64,000 nucleotides of DNA from contig CALZZE010000010.1 of the NCBI GenBank assembly GCA_945830575.1, positions 26,339-90,338 of the forward strand, read 5' to 3'. Every line of letters begins with the position of its first letter. The stretch's first letter is position 1. The translations under genes were made by a program, and so were the position numbers. Below are positions 36,109 to 43,579 of this stretch, one piece after another. The notes below the pieces were generated by a model. It did no database searches. It saw only the letters and a program-made list of their open reading frames with translations, and was not told where the DNA came from. The stretch is from an uncultured Subdoligranulum sp. GTDB taxonomy: Bacteria > Bacillota > Clostridia > Oscillospirales > Ruminococcaceae.

Positions 36109-36128
36109 ATTTCTCAATATTGAGAAAT
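36109..36128. promoter_or_regulatory. Perfect 20-bp palindrome (operator candidate)
   Basis: ATTTCTCAAT and ATTGAGAAAT abut with no spacer, in the 127-bp gap between the XRE gene and a small gene. Symmetry and place suggest a regulator site. Confidence 0.6.
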
Positions 36129-36193
36129 GACCGCCAAAACCATTGCGCCGCCGCTCCACCCGGCGTATAGTCGAATAAAGGAGGCGACGTCCC

Positions 36194-36304
36194 ATGAACG
36201 AGGAAAGATACTGGCGGGCCATTAAGGCGATGCTGAAAAATGCAGATGCAGACATACTGCGAAGGGTGTACAATTTTGTGCAGCAGATTGTGCTGCGAAG
36301 GTAA
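36194..36304 (+). CDS. Small protein (36 residues)
   Basis: Reads MNEERYWRAI... and ends VQQIVLRR. A strong AAGGAGG lies 7 bases before the ATG and a terminator follows. ILRRVYNFVQQIV suggests an amphipathic helix. Small proteins of this look often stand beside XRE regulators in Firmicute phages and integrative elements; the function is unknown. Confidence 0.6.
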   Translation: MNEERYWRAIKAMLKNADADILRRVYNFVQQIVLRR

Positions 36305-36308
36305 GAAG

Positions 36309-36350
36309 AAGGGCGGCGACCATAAGGTGGCCGCCCTTATTCTTATTTTT
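36309..36350. terminator. Terminator after the small gene, shared with the HIRAN gene
   Basis: AAGGGCGGC (from 36309) pairs with GCCGCCCTT (36330-36338), followed on the plus strand by ATTCTTATTTTT. The HIRAN gene converges here. Confidence 0.75.
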
Positions 36351-36993
36351 TTCTCAACACCAAAATTTCAATGTTGCATCCATAGTTCGAAGAATCGCCG
36401 CCGGTAATTTGCTTTACAGAAGCGTATGTTATCAAGTCTGGGGGCAAATCGAAAATCACGTGCGCAATTTCAGCGGAAAGATTACCAAGTTGATTGCCGG
36501 AACCGTCGGAAACAGAGAAGGCGGGAGAACCACGATAGGAGAAGTAATCGAGTTCAAGCGGATCACCGGGAGAGCAACAAGCAATGTTTTCTTGACGGCT
36601 TGATCCGTCGGAATTGCGATACGTGACACCAACAACCTTAGTGCGGATAGTTTTAACGACGTTGTAATCGTCAAAGTAAAACGGATCGCCATTCGATAGA
36701 TAACCATCGGGAACAGGCATAGAGGGAAGATCGGCGTCCGGGGCGGCGTCGAGCGTCGCGGGAGCGTCGGGAGCGGGGGCGGGCTTATCTTGCGGCGCTG
36801 GCGGCGCAGATTTCACTAATCCGGGGAATAAATTTAACAGACAGCCGATAATTAAATAACCGCACACAGGCATTATAATGATACGGATTAGTAAAGGGAG
36901 CGCTAAAGAAACGAGCGCCATTAAAATTAAAAAAATGATAAAAAACAAGTATGACATACGTGTAGGGGGCTTATTATTTTTGCTTTTTCCCAT
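36343..36993 (-). CDS. Membrane-anchored HIRAN domain protein
   Basis: A 216-residue protein: two hydrophobic segments at about 15-55, a Pro/Ala/Asp linker at about 60-95, then a HIRAN-like domain (about 105-216; VVGVTYRNSDGSSRQENI, GDPLELDYFSYRGSPAFSV, NQLGNLSAEIA). HIRAN domains bind DNA ends or stalled forks; here it is held at the membrane. It stands alone in leftward orientation between the lysogeny regulators, so it is likely expressed in the prophage, perhaps as a defence or exclusion factor (inference). Start chosen by GGTGG 8 bases upstream of the ATG at 36993. Confidence 0.75.
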   Translation of the reverse strand: MGKSKNNKPPTRMSYLFFIIFLILMALVSLALPLLIRIIIMPVCGYLIIGCLLNLFPGLVKSAPPAPQDKPAPAPDAPATLDAAPDADLPSMPVPDGYLSNGDPFYFDDYNVVKTIRTKVVGVTYRNSDGSSRQENIACCSPGDPLELDYFSYRGSPAFSVSDGSGNQLGNLSAEIAHVIFDLPPDLITYASVKQITGGDSSNYGCNIEILVLRKK

Positions 36994-37039
36994 AAAAAGT
37001 TCCACCTTTCAGCGCCCGGCGGGGCGCGTTTTTTATTTG

Positions 37040-37444
37040 TTACGCAGTCCCGGAAACAACACCACGTTTTTCCCCAGTATCCACCGGGTAAAACTGCTCT
37101 ACCAGAGTTTCGATGGCCGAGCGATGGACGGGGGACAGGGAGCGCAGCTTGCGCAGCAGCTCCAGCTCTGAATTTGTGGGCGGGGCGTCCTCTCCCAAAA
37201 ATTTAGGGAATTCGCAGCACGAAGCATTTGAAACGCAGGAGGCTGCAAAACTGTCTTGAAACAAGAAATTAGGGGTAACGTTGAGCGCGTCAAAAATTCG
37301 GAGCATTACATCTTCCTTCGGACTGCTAACACCGTTTTCGTAATTACAGACAGAAGATTTTGTAACATTCAACCTTTTTGCAAGTTCAAGCTGGGTTAAT
37401 CCGGCGGCCTCACGAGCCTGCCTCAAACGATCCGCAAAAGTCAT
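37040..37444 (-). CDS. CI-like phage repressor (XRE)
   Basis: A 134-residue repressor with an N-terminal helix-turn-helix (RLRQAREAAGLTQLELAKRL, VTKSSVCNYENGVSSP) and a short C-terminal part without a LexA-type protease site, so induction must differ from RecA-driven self-cleavage. It is divergent from the Cro-like gene, with three operators in between. GGAGG before the ATG. Confidence 0.88.
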   Translation of the reverse strand: MTFADRLRQAREAAGLTQLELAKRLNVTKSSVCNYENGVSSPKEDVMLRIFDALNVTPNFLFQDSFAASCVSNASCCEFPKFLGEDAPPTNSELELLRKLRSLSPVHRSAIETLVEQFYPVDTGEKRGVVSGTA

Positions 37445-37464
37445 TTGTCATCCCTCCTACTACT

Positions 37465-37573
37465 ATTATATGAAACAATGTATAAAAGTCAAGATAAAAG
37501 TACAAGAAACTTGAAATTTTATCTTGACAGTTCAAGATTCTTGTGATAATATTATGGCAGTTCAAGAAACTTG
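37465..37573. promoter_or_regulatory. Lysis-lysogeny switch: divergent promoters and three operators
   Basis: CAAG-AAA-CTTG (37503-37513), CAAG-ATT-CTTG (37533-37543) and CAAG-AAA-CTTG (37563-37573) are spaced 30 bp centre to centre. Leftward promoter: TTGACT (37487-37492), 16 bp, TATAAT (37465-37470). Rightward promoter: TTGACA (37524-37529), 17 bp, extended -10 TGATAATAT (37544-37552). The second operator lies between the rightward boxes. The first is the centre of a 41-bp inverted repeat (37488-37528) that includes both -35 boxes. Confidence 0.88.
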
Positions 37574-37601
37574 TACTTAACACGGAACGGAGGAAAATAA
37601 A

Positions 37602-37826
37602 ATGACGGCGACAGAAAAAATTTACGACGTTATCAAAAAGGGAAACCTAAAACAGTCTGCCGTAGCGGTTTCGGCTGGATATACGCCGAAACAGTTTAAC
37701 GATCTCTTAAAAGGGCGGAAAAGATTGACAGCGGCGGATGTAGCGCCGATATGCAGAGCGCTGAAAATCACGCCGAATGAGTTATTCGGCTTTGAGGAAA
37801 TAGAGCGCCCGCACCCTGCGGCGTAA
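37602..37826 (+). CDS. Cro-like XRE regulator
   Basis: A 74-residue DNA-binding protein (TEKIYDVIKKGNLKQSAVAV, AGYTPKQFNDLLKGRKRLTAADVAPIC, ALKITPNELF): a bare Cro-type helix-turn-helix. It is the first gene from the rightward promoter and probably competes with the CI-like repressor for the three CAAG-N3-CTTG sites. Confidence 0.85.
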   Translation: MTATEKIYDVIKKGNLKQSAVAVSAGYTPKQFNDLLKGRKRLTAADVAPICRALKITPNELFGFEEIERPHPAA

Positions 37827-37943
37827 TTACATACACCCCGGCGGGCCAGCTGCCCGCCGCCTGTCTGGGGCTGATCCGCTCCACCGATGATGGCCAGGGA
37901 AGGCCGAAACAGGCCGGACGCGATCCGGGAAAAGGAGCTGAAA

Positions 37944-38045
37944 ATGAAGATTGCAACGCTTGAAAAGATTCACGAACTGCTAAAAGGCGAAGTTGAGGCC
38001 AGACGCAACGCGGGCAGCCTTGCGATATTTGCGAGGGAGGATTGA
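37944..38045 (+). CDS. Small phage protein (33 residues, or 52 with earlier start)
   Basis: MKIATLEKIHELLKGEVEAR... with AAAGGAG 6 bases before the ATG. The frame is open upstream to an ATG at 37887 (MMAREGRNRPD...), which would give 52 residues but has no ribosome site. The stop is 3 bases before the next gene's ATG. Charged and helical; function unknown. Confidence 0.5.
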   Translation: MKIATLEKIHELLKGEVEARRNAGSLAIFARED

Positions 38046-38048
38046 ACA

Positions 38049-39116
38049 ATGCCGGGATATACGCGGGAGGACTTGAAACGATTGCAAGCCATGAGCCTCG
38101 ACGACAAAATCGAGCACTCGATCTCGATGATAGAAATTTTCTATATGAGGGAACACGGCGGTTGCTATTACAGCTTTTCGGGCGGCAAAGACAGCACGGT
38201 TCTAAAGTCGATCATGGAGATCGACTATAACGGTTCGCTAGTCAAGGACGTTCCCCTCGTATTCTCGGACACTGGCCTCGAATACCCGGAAATTCGTAAA
38301 TTTGCCATGTCACAAGAGAACGTGACGGTCATTCGCCCGAAATTGAATTTTGTCGAAGTTCTACAAAAATATGGCTACCCCATCATTAGCAAACACGTAT
38401 CGAACGGAATCGAGAACGCCAGAACGACGCCGAACGGGTCGCGGGCTCGCCGCATACGCGGAGAGTACACCTTGCGCGACGGTAGCCGCTCACAATACGA
38501 TCTCTCGAAGTGGGCACCGCTGATGGATTTACCGATAAAAATTAGCGACCGTTGCTGTAAAGCCATGAAAAAAGACCCGATGCACATATACGAGCGGGCC
38601 ACAAAACGACACCCTATAACGGGAACGACTGCCGCCGAGAGCTTAATGCGTACGCAGTCGTGGATAGGCCGCGGGTGCAATTCCTACTCAATCCAAAAGG
38701 GCCGCGCCGCAAAAAGCAACCCTCTCGCGCCGTGGCTCGAGCAGGACATTTTGCACTACATAAAGCGCAACGACATCGAGATTTGCTCGGTTTACGGCGA
38801 TCTCGTCTATACTGACGCCGGCGGCAACGAGCTCGACATGGCACTCGACGCCGATCAGCCTCTAAAATGCACGGGCTGTCAGAGAACGGGCTGTATGTTC
38901 TGCCCGTTCGGCGTCCATCTGGAAAAAGGGCTGACACGTTATCAGCGAATGAAAATCACGCACCCGCGGCAATACGAGTTTATGCTCGGCGGCGGTGAAT
39001 GGACGACCGAGGGGGGGCGCCAGATATGGCAAGCCAATAAGCGAGGCCTCGGGCTTGCTCGAGTTTTCAACATGATAAACGACATTTACGGTAAAAATTT
39101 CATTCGATACGAATAG
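38049..39116 (+). CDS. Phosphoadenosine phosphosulfate reductase-like protein
   Basis: A 355-residue protein of the PAPS reductase/ATP-pyrophosphatase fold. The PP-loop is SFSGGKDSTV (about residues 39-48); VFSDTGLEYPE follows as in true family members; a cysteine cluster CTGCQRTGCMFCPFG (about 277-291) may hold an iron-sulphur centre. Phage members are common, but their substrate is unknown; sulphur transfer to DNA or RNA (as with DndC or TtcA) is possible. Its codons look unlike the neighbours (more TCG, CTC and CGA), which hints at separate acquisition. Confidence 0.82.
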   Translation: MPGYTREDLKRLQAMSLDDKIEHSISMIEIFYMREHGGCYYSFSGGKDSTVLKSIMEIDYNGSLVKDVPLVFSDTGLEYPEIRKFAMSQENVTVIRPKLNFVEVLQKYGYPIISKHVSNGIENARTTPNGSRARRIRGEYTLRDGSRSQYDLSKWAPLMDLPIKISDRCCKAMKKDPMHIYERATKRHPITGTTAAESLMRTQSWIGRGCNSYSIQKGRAAKSNPLAPWLEQDILHYIKRNDIEICSVYGDLVYTDAGGNELDMALDADQPLKCTGCQRTGCMFCPFGVHLEKGLTRYQRMKITHPRQYEFMLGGGEWTTEGGRQIWQANKRGLGLARVFNMINDIYGKNFIRYE

Positions 39117-39126
39117 GTGGCTAAAA

Positions 39127-39429
39127 ATGTATATCAATATCCCAGGCAGATTCGAGCTCGTAACACTGACCCGCACCGACGCCGCCTCCCTGGCCGCTCT
39201 GGAGCGTGACCTGATAGACCTTGCGAACGGATCCAGAATCAAGCGGGCAAGAGATCGCGGCATACTGCGCACTGCTGCCGTAATGCTGCACAAGTTACGC
39301 GGCAAGCTGCTGGACGAGGCAGACCGCGCCGCGCTCTGTGACCGCTGCATGAACCCGCACACGATCAAGAGCCAGGACGAACTGGACGACGTGTGCGCCA
39401 AGTGCCCGCTGGAAAAGACGGTGGGCTGA
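39127..39429 (+). CDS. Phage protein with Cys pairs (100 residues)
   Basis: An unrecognised protein. Residues 60-98 carry CDRC and CAKC, spaced 19 residues apart, a likely zinc knuckle. The first 55 residues look helical (DAASLAALERDLIDLANGSR). Follows the PAPS-like gene by 10 bp. Confidence 0.65.
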   Translation: MYINIPGRFELVTLTRTDAASLAALERDLIDLANGSRIKRARDRGILRTAAVMLHKLRGKLLDEADRAALCDRCMNPHTIKSQDELDDVCAKCPLEKTVG

Positions 39430-39430
39430 C

Positions 39431-40003
39431 ATGCCAGCGCGTGACAGCTACATGGACGGCAGCCAACCAGCCCGGGCTGCCGTCCCGCAACAGATGGATA
39501 TACCGGGCTTTGGCGGGCGCTACTATGTGCGGATCGACGGGACCGTATGGAGGCGGTGGAAGTCGAAGGACAGCAAGCTGCACGGAACCAGGAACCGCAG
39601 GAACTGGGACTATAAGCTGACAAGGCCGGACGGAAAAACGGTGTGCAAGACGGCCTCCGCGATAATGCACGAAACGTATTTTTCACACTTGCCGGAAGGA
39701 ACGCCGCTGAAACATAGGGACGGCCAGACAAGCAACTGGGCTTACTGGAATTTACAGCCGATCACAAAAAGAGAGCTGGGAAGAGAAACACACGGAAGCC
39801 TGGACGCCAGGAGGATTCTAAAAGTTGATCCGAAAACGGGGGACACGGTGGCAATTTTCACAAGCTCACGGGAGGCGGGCCGGGCAGCCTATTGCAGTTA
39901 CCAGACAATCCTGGACGCCTGCAACAGGAAAAACAAAAAGCGGCCCGGAATTGCGCCGGACGGCTACCGATACTGCTGGGAGAAAGGAGAAGCAAGCGAA
40001 TGA
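39431..40003 (+). CDS. HNH/NUMOD-type endonuclease-like protein
   Basis: A 190-residue protein with an HNH-like core (LKHRDGQTSNWAYWNLQPITKRE; H and N..NL kept, so the nuclease may be active or degenerate) and a C-terminal NUMOD1-like DNA-binding unit (RRILKVDPKTGDTVAIF, SREAGRAA, DGYRYCWE). Such free-standing homing-type nucleases often sit in phage early regions. It begins 1 base after the previous stop and overlaps the next gene by 4. Confidence 0.72.
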   Translation: MPARDSYMDGSQPARAAVPQQMDIPGFGGRYYVRIDGTVWRRWKSKDSKLHGTRNRRNWDYKLTRPDGKTVCKTASAIMHETYFSHLPEGTPLKHRDGQTSNWAYWNLQPITKRELGRETHGSLDARRILKVDPKTGDTVAIFTSSREAGRAAYCSYQTILDACNRKNKKRPGIAPDGYRYCWEKGEASE

Positions 40004-40149
40004 AAAAGCCGTTGCGCACCCTGTTTGCCGCGCTGGCGCTGCTGGTATTTGACGCGGTGGCGTGGCTGGCCCTGTGGTGGGCCTTGCAGAAATTGCGCAG
40101 CCTTGTGTGGCTGCTGGTCTTGCTGTGCGCCGCAGCCTGGCTGGCGTAA
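40000..40149 (+). CDS. Small membrane protein (49 residues)
   Basis: MKKPLRTLF followed by two hydrophobic stretches (ALALLVFDAVAWLALWWAL and LVWLLVLLCAAAWLA). The ATG overlaps the preceding stop (ATGA). Function unknown. Confidence 0.6.
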   Translation: MKKPLRTLFAALALLVFDAVAWLALWWALQKLRSLVWLLVLLCAAAWLA

Positions 40150-40173
40150 TGAATTTTAGGAGGATATGGCAAA

Positions 40174-40602
40174 ATGACGCAAGAAGAATACAAGAAGATC
40201 AAAGAACTGGAATACAAAGCAAAGCAATGCCGCGCAGCCGGGATTGACCCGGAGATCGACGACGGAACAGCCTGGGCAATGACAAACACGCGGGAGTGCA
40301 GAATGGTGACGGACGGACAGCGCTTTTGGGAACAGCCGCGCCTGATCATGGAGTTTGACGTATTCCTGGGCGGCGTCGTGTCCATGCGCTGCTATCTGCG
40401 CAATGTTCCGAAGATGCCGCGCGCCGTAATTGAAAAGACGCACGCCAGCGTCGCGGGTGACGATCTGTTGTACATGTTCCCGATTCACGAAACTGTGATT
40501 TTTGACCACACCCACAGCGACGAAAAGGGCCGCGCATGGCGGGACGTGATCCGGGGAGACTACCGCGAATACGCACGGGAACAGGAGGCGGCGGCAAAAT
40601 GA
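40174..40602 (+). CDS. Phage protein of unknown function (142 residues)
   Basis: Begins MTQEEYKKIKELEYKAKQC, a helical start, followed by a mixed domain (PRLIMEFDVFLGGVV, GDDLLYMFPIHETVIFDHTH). Ribosome site AGGAGG. I do not recognise it; it overlaps the next gene by 4 bases. Confidence 0.65.
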   Translation: MTQEEYKKIKELEYKAKQCRAAGIDPEIDDGTAWAMTNTRECRMVTDGQRFWEQPRLIMEFDVFLGGVVSMRCYLRNVPKMPRAVIEKTHASVAGDDLLYMFPIHETVIFDHTHSDEKGRAWRDVIRGDYREYAREQEAAAK

Positions 40603-41063
40603 AAAACTTTGCGCAGCGTCTCCGCGTTCCTGCCAGACGGAAGGAACAGCCCGCCACGTTCGCGGTAGTCTCCCACAGGATCATCCACGGCGCAAAGAAC
40701 GAAAAGACCATGCCGGGCTATATGCTGGAGAACGGCGTGGAGCTGGCGGACTGGCTCACAATCACAGCAGACGGCCAGCGGCTCCACCTGGCAATCGACG
40801 ACTACCTGGGCATGATCCAGGGCCAGCGCCAGGACTGCCGCGCCTACACAGCACCGGGCGAAAAGGAAGAGCCGGGCCGCTTTGCCATGGCTCACGTCGT
40901 CGCATGGGGAGAGCCGGACGAGCACAACACGCGGCTCATGCAGCTGTACACACTGCACACAGGCCGCACGCCAACCAATCTACCAAGCAGCGCCACACCA
41001 TGCCGCGACAGAGACGGCAACATGGCGGGCTGGTACGACAGAAACGAAAGGAGCAACGAATGA
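40599..41063 (+). CDS. Phage protein of unknown function (154 residues)
   Basis: MKNFAQRLRVPARRKEQP... ; a middle portion reads ENGVELADWLTITADGQRLHLAID. No motif I can name. The ATG at 40599 overlaps the previous stop and follows GGAGGCGG; the longer frame start at 40536 lies within that gene. Confidence 0.62.
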   Translation: MKNFAQRLRVPARRKEQPATFAVVSHRIIHGAKNEKTMPGYMLENGVELADWLTITADGQRLHLAIDDYLGMIQGQRQDCRAYTAPGEKEEPGRFAMAHVVAWGEPDEHNTRLMQLYTLHTGRTPTNLPSSATPCRDRDGNMAGWYDRNERSNE

Positions 41064-41218
41064 ACAAGCGCGAAATCGTGCAAGCCACGGTGCGGGACTT
41101 TTCCCGCCTGTCCTACGAGGCGCAGCAGTTTGTTCTGGGCTACATGGTAGCCCGCGCCAACTGTACCGCAAACACCACCACCACGGCGGATCAGCCGGAA
41201 CAGAAAAAGCCCGCATAA
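41060..41218 (+). CDS. Small phage protein (52 residues)
   Basis: MNKREIVQATVRDFSRLSYE..., helical, with a Thr-rich C-terminus. AAAGGAG precedes and the ATG overlaps the previous stop. Function unknown. Confidence 0.6.
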   Translation: MNKREIVQATVRDFSRLSYEAQQFVLGYMVARANCTANTTTTADQPEQKKPA

Positions 41219-41238
41219 TGCGGGCGGAGGTTTGAACC

Positions 41239-41355
41239 ATGCAAGGATTGAACGTCGAGAAACTCTATAAAACACTGGCGCACATCCTGGCAGACCGCGA
41301 GGGATGCCGCGTGTCCGTTGACGTGCAGCCGATCAAGGCCGCGCGCAGCGCATGA
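41239..41355 (+). CDS. Small phage protein (38 residues)
   Basis: MQGLNVEKLYKTLAHILADREG...; GGAGG lies 9 bases before the ATG, and its stop overlaps the next start (ATGA). Helical; function unknown. Confidence 0.55.
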   Translation: MQGLNVEKLYKTLAHILADREGCRVSVDVQPIKAARSA

Positions 41356-41714
41356 AGCCGTACTGGCAGCGGAACCAGGAAAGCAAAGCCTGGCTTCGCC
41401 GCTGGGAGGAAAAGCGCCGCCGCGCCTTTGACGGCGGCCGGATCGACCACAGCAAGGACAGGAGCGCACCTTGGAGCCACCCGGCACGCTATGGCTACCT
41501 TGTACCGCTGACAGGCGCAGCCTTGGAGGCATACAAGGACTGGAAAATCCGAACGGGCAACACCGAAACCTCCGACGCCGTGCGCTGGGCCTTTGAGGAC
41601 TGGTACATAGGATTTTGCCGCGACGAACTCAAAAAGACGGCGACCAGAGCAAAGGACACCGACAGTTACATGGAATATAGGCAAAAACAGCACAAAAAAG
41701 GGGCCAGTGTCTAA
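41352..41714 (+). CDS. Phage protein of unknown function (120 residues)
   Basis: A basic, Trp-rich protein (MKPYWQRNQESKAWLRRWEEKRRR; AVRWAFEDWYIGFCRDELKK). It ends the first block of the early operon; its stop codon lies within the hairpin at 41701-41737. Confidence 0.62.
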   Translation: MKPYWQRNQESKAWLRRWEEKRRRAFDGGRIDHSKDRSAPWSHPARYGYLVPLTGAALEAYKDWKIRTGNTETSDAVRWAFEDWYIGFCRDELKKTATRAKDTDSYMEYRQKQHKKGASV

Positions 41715-41892
41715 CGGCTGACAACCGACACTGGCCCAACATCATAAGGGCGGACACAGCGCGGGAACGCTGCGGCCTACTAAAAATATAGCACGGTAGC
41801 GCCGCCACGTCAACCGCAAAACCAGGGGCAGAAAGGCCCCTATAACGCCCTTGTGATAGGTACTAATGTTTCGACGAAAGGCAGCTATCACA
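41701..41892. other. Hairpin-rich leader before rep (candidate rolling-circle origin)
   Basis: Three inverted repeats: GGGCCAGTGTC/GACACTGGCCC (41701-41737, 11-bp arms), AGGGGC/GCCCCT (41824-41841) and TGTGATAG/CTATCACA (41852-41892). The last loop holds TACTAATG and the GAAAGG ribosome site of rep. Rolling-circle origins are typically hairpins next to the rep gene; this role is inferred. No gene is seen in 41715-41894. Confidence 0.45.
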
Positions 41893-41894
41893 CT

Positions 41895-43181
41895 ATGGCA
41901 AGAAAAGCAGCACAGTCCAGGCGGGGGGCTGGGGGCGCAGCGCCCCAGAATGGCAGGCAAGCCGCCCAGCAGAACATGGCCGCAGCAACAGCGGGAAGGG
42001 GCGGCGCGGCAGAGCAGAACCTCACCACAGCAAAGGGCGTGCGCTCTGTCCAGCCTTTCTTAGCTAAAAACAGCCGCAAACATTCCGGGAAATTTGAGAG
42101 CTACGACTACGAGGCAGAATTTGATCTACCACTGGACCAGCTGACAGAGGCCCAAATCCGGGAGATGATCGACCAGGAGCGCCGGGTCCTATATGCGACA
42201 AAGATCGTAAAGCACGGAACCCAGGCAGACGTGGAAATATACCCGGACTTCACCCACCTGCCGGGAACGATCCAGCGCGACCGCAGCAACCGGGAAGCGC
42301 AGCGCAACCTCAACGACAGAAACAGCCGAAAAGAGTGTGAGCGCCGCATAAATGCGAACTTCGGCCCCTCTGACTACTGGGTAACGCTTTCCTGCCAACC
42401 GCGAGAAGAGCCGCAGACGATAGAAGAGGCACAGCGCCTTTTCCAGAACTACATAAAGCGGATCAACTACCGCCGGAAAAAACGCGGAATGGAGCCAGCG
42501 CGCTATGTATACGTCACAGACTGGACAAAGAACGGACGGAGGGTCCGCACCCACTACCATCTGGTAATGGACGGCGATCTGCCAATGGAGGAAGTGCTGG
42601 AGCTGTGGGGGCACGGGCGGAAAAACAAGATTGAGTATCTGGTGCTGGATGAGCGAGGGCTGTCGGGACTGGCCTACTACATCACAAAGCCACACGCCAG
42701 CGACACCGAGGATATAAAGCACAAGAAGAAGTGGACAGCAAGCAAAAACCTAAAGCGCCCGGAGGAACGAAAAAACCACCGCGATTTTGGACGCAGGAAG
42801 GTTGAGCGCCTGGCCTGTCGGCAAGCGGATATGTTCGCCACGATGGAAAAGAAATACCCGCGCTACTGGTGCGAGGCCGCAGAGGCCCGCCACAATGGTA
42901 TAAACGGCTATTTCTACCTACGCGCCGTGCTGCGCGAACGCTGCCAGCCGGGCGACCTTGTGGCGCTGACGGGAAAGCCGGAACTGTTGGCCGAGCTGCC
43001 GCCAGTGATCCAGAAAAAGCTGGCGAAATACAAGCGCTATATAGTGCTGTCCACAGAGTATTACGAGATACCGGGACAAGAAACAGCGATTATTCGCCCG
43101 GCGGGTACAAAGCAACAAATCGCCGTACCGGCGCGGGCTTGCATCGTTTACGAAAAGGGAGGCGGAAAGACGTGGATTTGA
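41895..43181 (+). CDS. rep: Rolling-circle-type replication initiator (HUH endonuclease)
   Basis: A 428-residue protein with the three HUH Rep motifs in order and spacing: YWVTLS (161-166), the metal site HYH (220-222) and the catalytic YITK (Tyr262-Lys265; Tyr261 next to it). It resembles the one-tyrosine initiators of small circular ssDNA phages and plasmids, not DnaA/DnaB-type loaders. It should nick one strand at an origin and stay bound to its 5' end. The N-terminal 60 residues are Ala/Gln/Arg-rich and probably disordered. The ATG at 41895 lacks a close ribosome site; a GTG at 41853 is an alternative. Confidence 0.8.
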   Translation: MARKAAQSRRGAGGAAPQNGRQAAQQNMAAATAGRGGAAEQNLTTAKGVRSVQPFLAKNSRKHSGKFESYDYEAEFDLPLDQLTEAQIREMIDQERRVLYATKIVKHGTQADVEIYPDFTHLPGTIQRDRSNREAQRNLNDRNSRKECERRINANFGPSDYWVTLSCQPREEPQTIEEAQRLFQNYIKRINYRRKKRGMEPARYVYVTDWTKNGRRVRTHYHLVMDGDLPMEEVLELWGHGRKNKIEYLVLDERGLSGLAYYITKPHASDTEDIKHKKKWTASKNLKRPEERKNHRDFGRRKVERLACRQADMFATMEKKYPRYWCEAAEARHNGINGYFYLRAVLRERCQPGDLVALTGKPELLAELPPVIQKKLAKYKRYIVLSTEYYEIPGQETAIIRPAGTKQQIAVPARACIVYEKGGGKTWI

Positions 43182-43579
43182 AAAGAAGCGAGGATGAAGA
43201 GCAGCAGGCGGTAGTCGAATGGGCGCGGGTGCTGGAAAAGCGGCACCCGGAACTGTTGAACCTCTACCACGTCCCGAACGAGGGAAAACGCAGCAAGGCA
43301 GAGGCAGCCCGCCAGCAACGCCTGGGCCTCCGGCGCGGCGTCCCTGATCTGATCCTGGACTACCCGAAAGGTATATACCACGGACTCCGCGTAGAAATGA
43401 AAGTGAAACCAAACAAAACCACCGCAGACCAGGAGGCATGGCTGGAGCGCATGGCCCGCGCGGGCTACTGTGTGGCCGTCTGCTACTCCGCCAGGGAGGC
43501 GATCGAAACAATAGACACATACATAAAGCTACGCCCCGGCCAAACACACCCGAAAGAGCAAAGGAGGACAGAAACGTGA
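43172..43579 (+). CDS. VRR-NUC domain nuclease
   Basis: A 135-residue PD-(D/E)XK nuclease of the VRR-NUC type: LYHVPNEGKRSKAEAARQQR, GVPDLILDYP and LRVEMKVKPN supply the catalytic D...ExK. Phage members process replication or recombination intermediates. The GTG at 43172 has GGAGG upstream and overlaps rep by 10 bases; its stop overlaps the parA start (GTGA). Confidence 0.88.
   Translation: MDLKRSEDEEQQAVVEWARVLEKRHPELLNLYHVPNEGKRSKAEAARQQRLGLRRGVPDLILDYPKGIYHGLRVEMKVKPNKTTADQEAWLERMARAGYCVAVCYSAREAIETIDTYIKLRPGQTHPKEQRRTET

Noticed and set aside
41742..41960. A minus-strand frame of 72 codons opposite the rep leader
   Set aside because: No ribosome site, wrong strand for the operon, and it crosses the inverted repeats.
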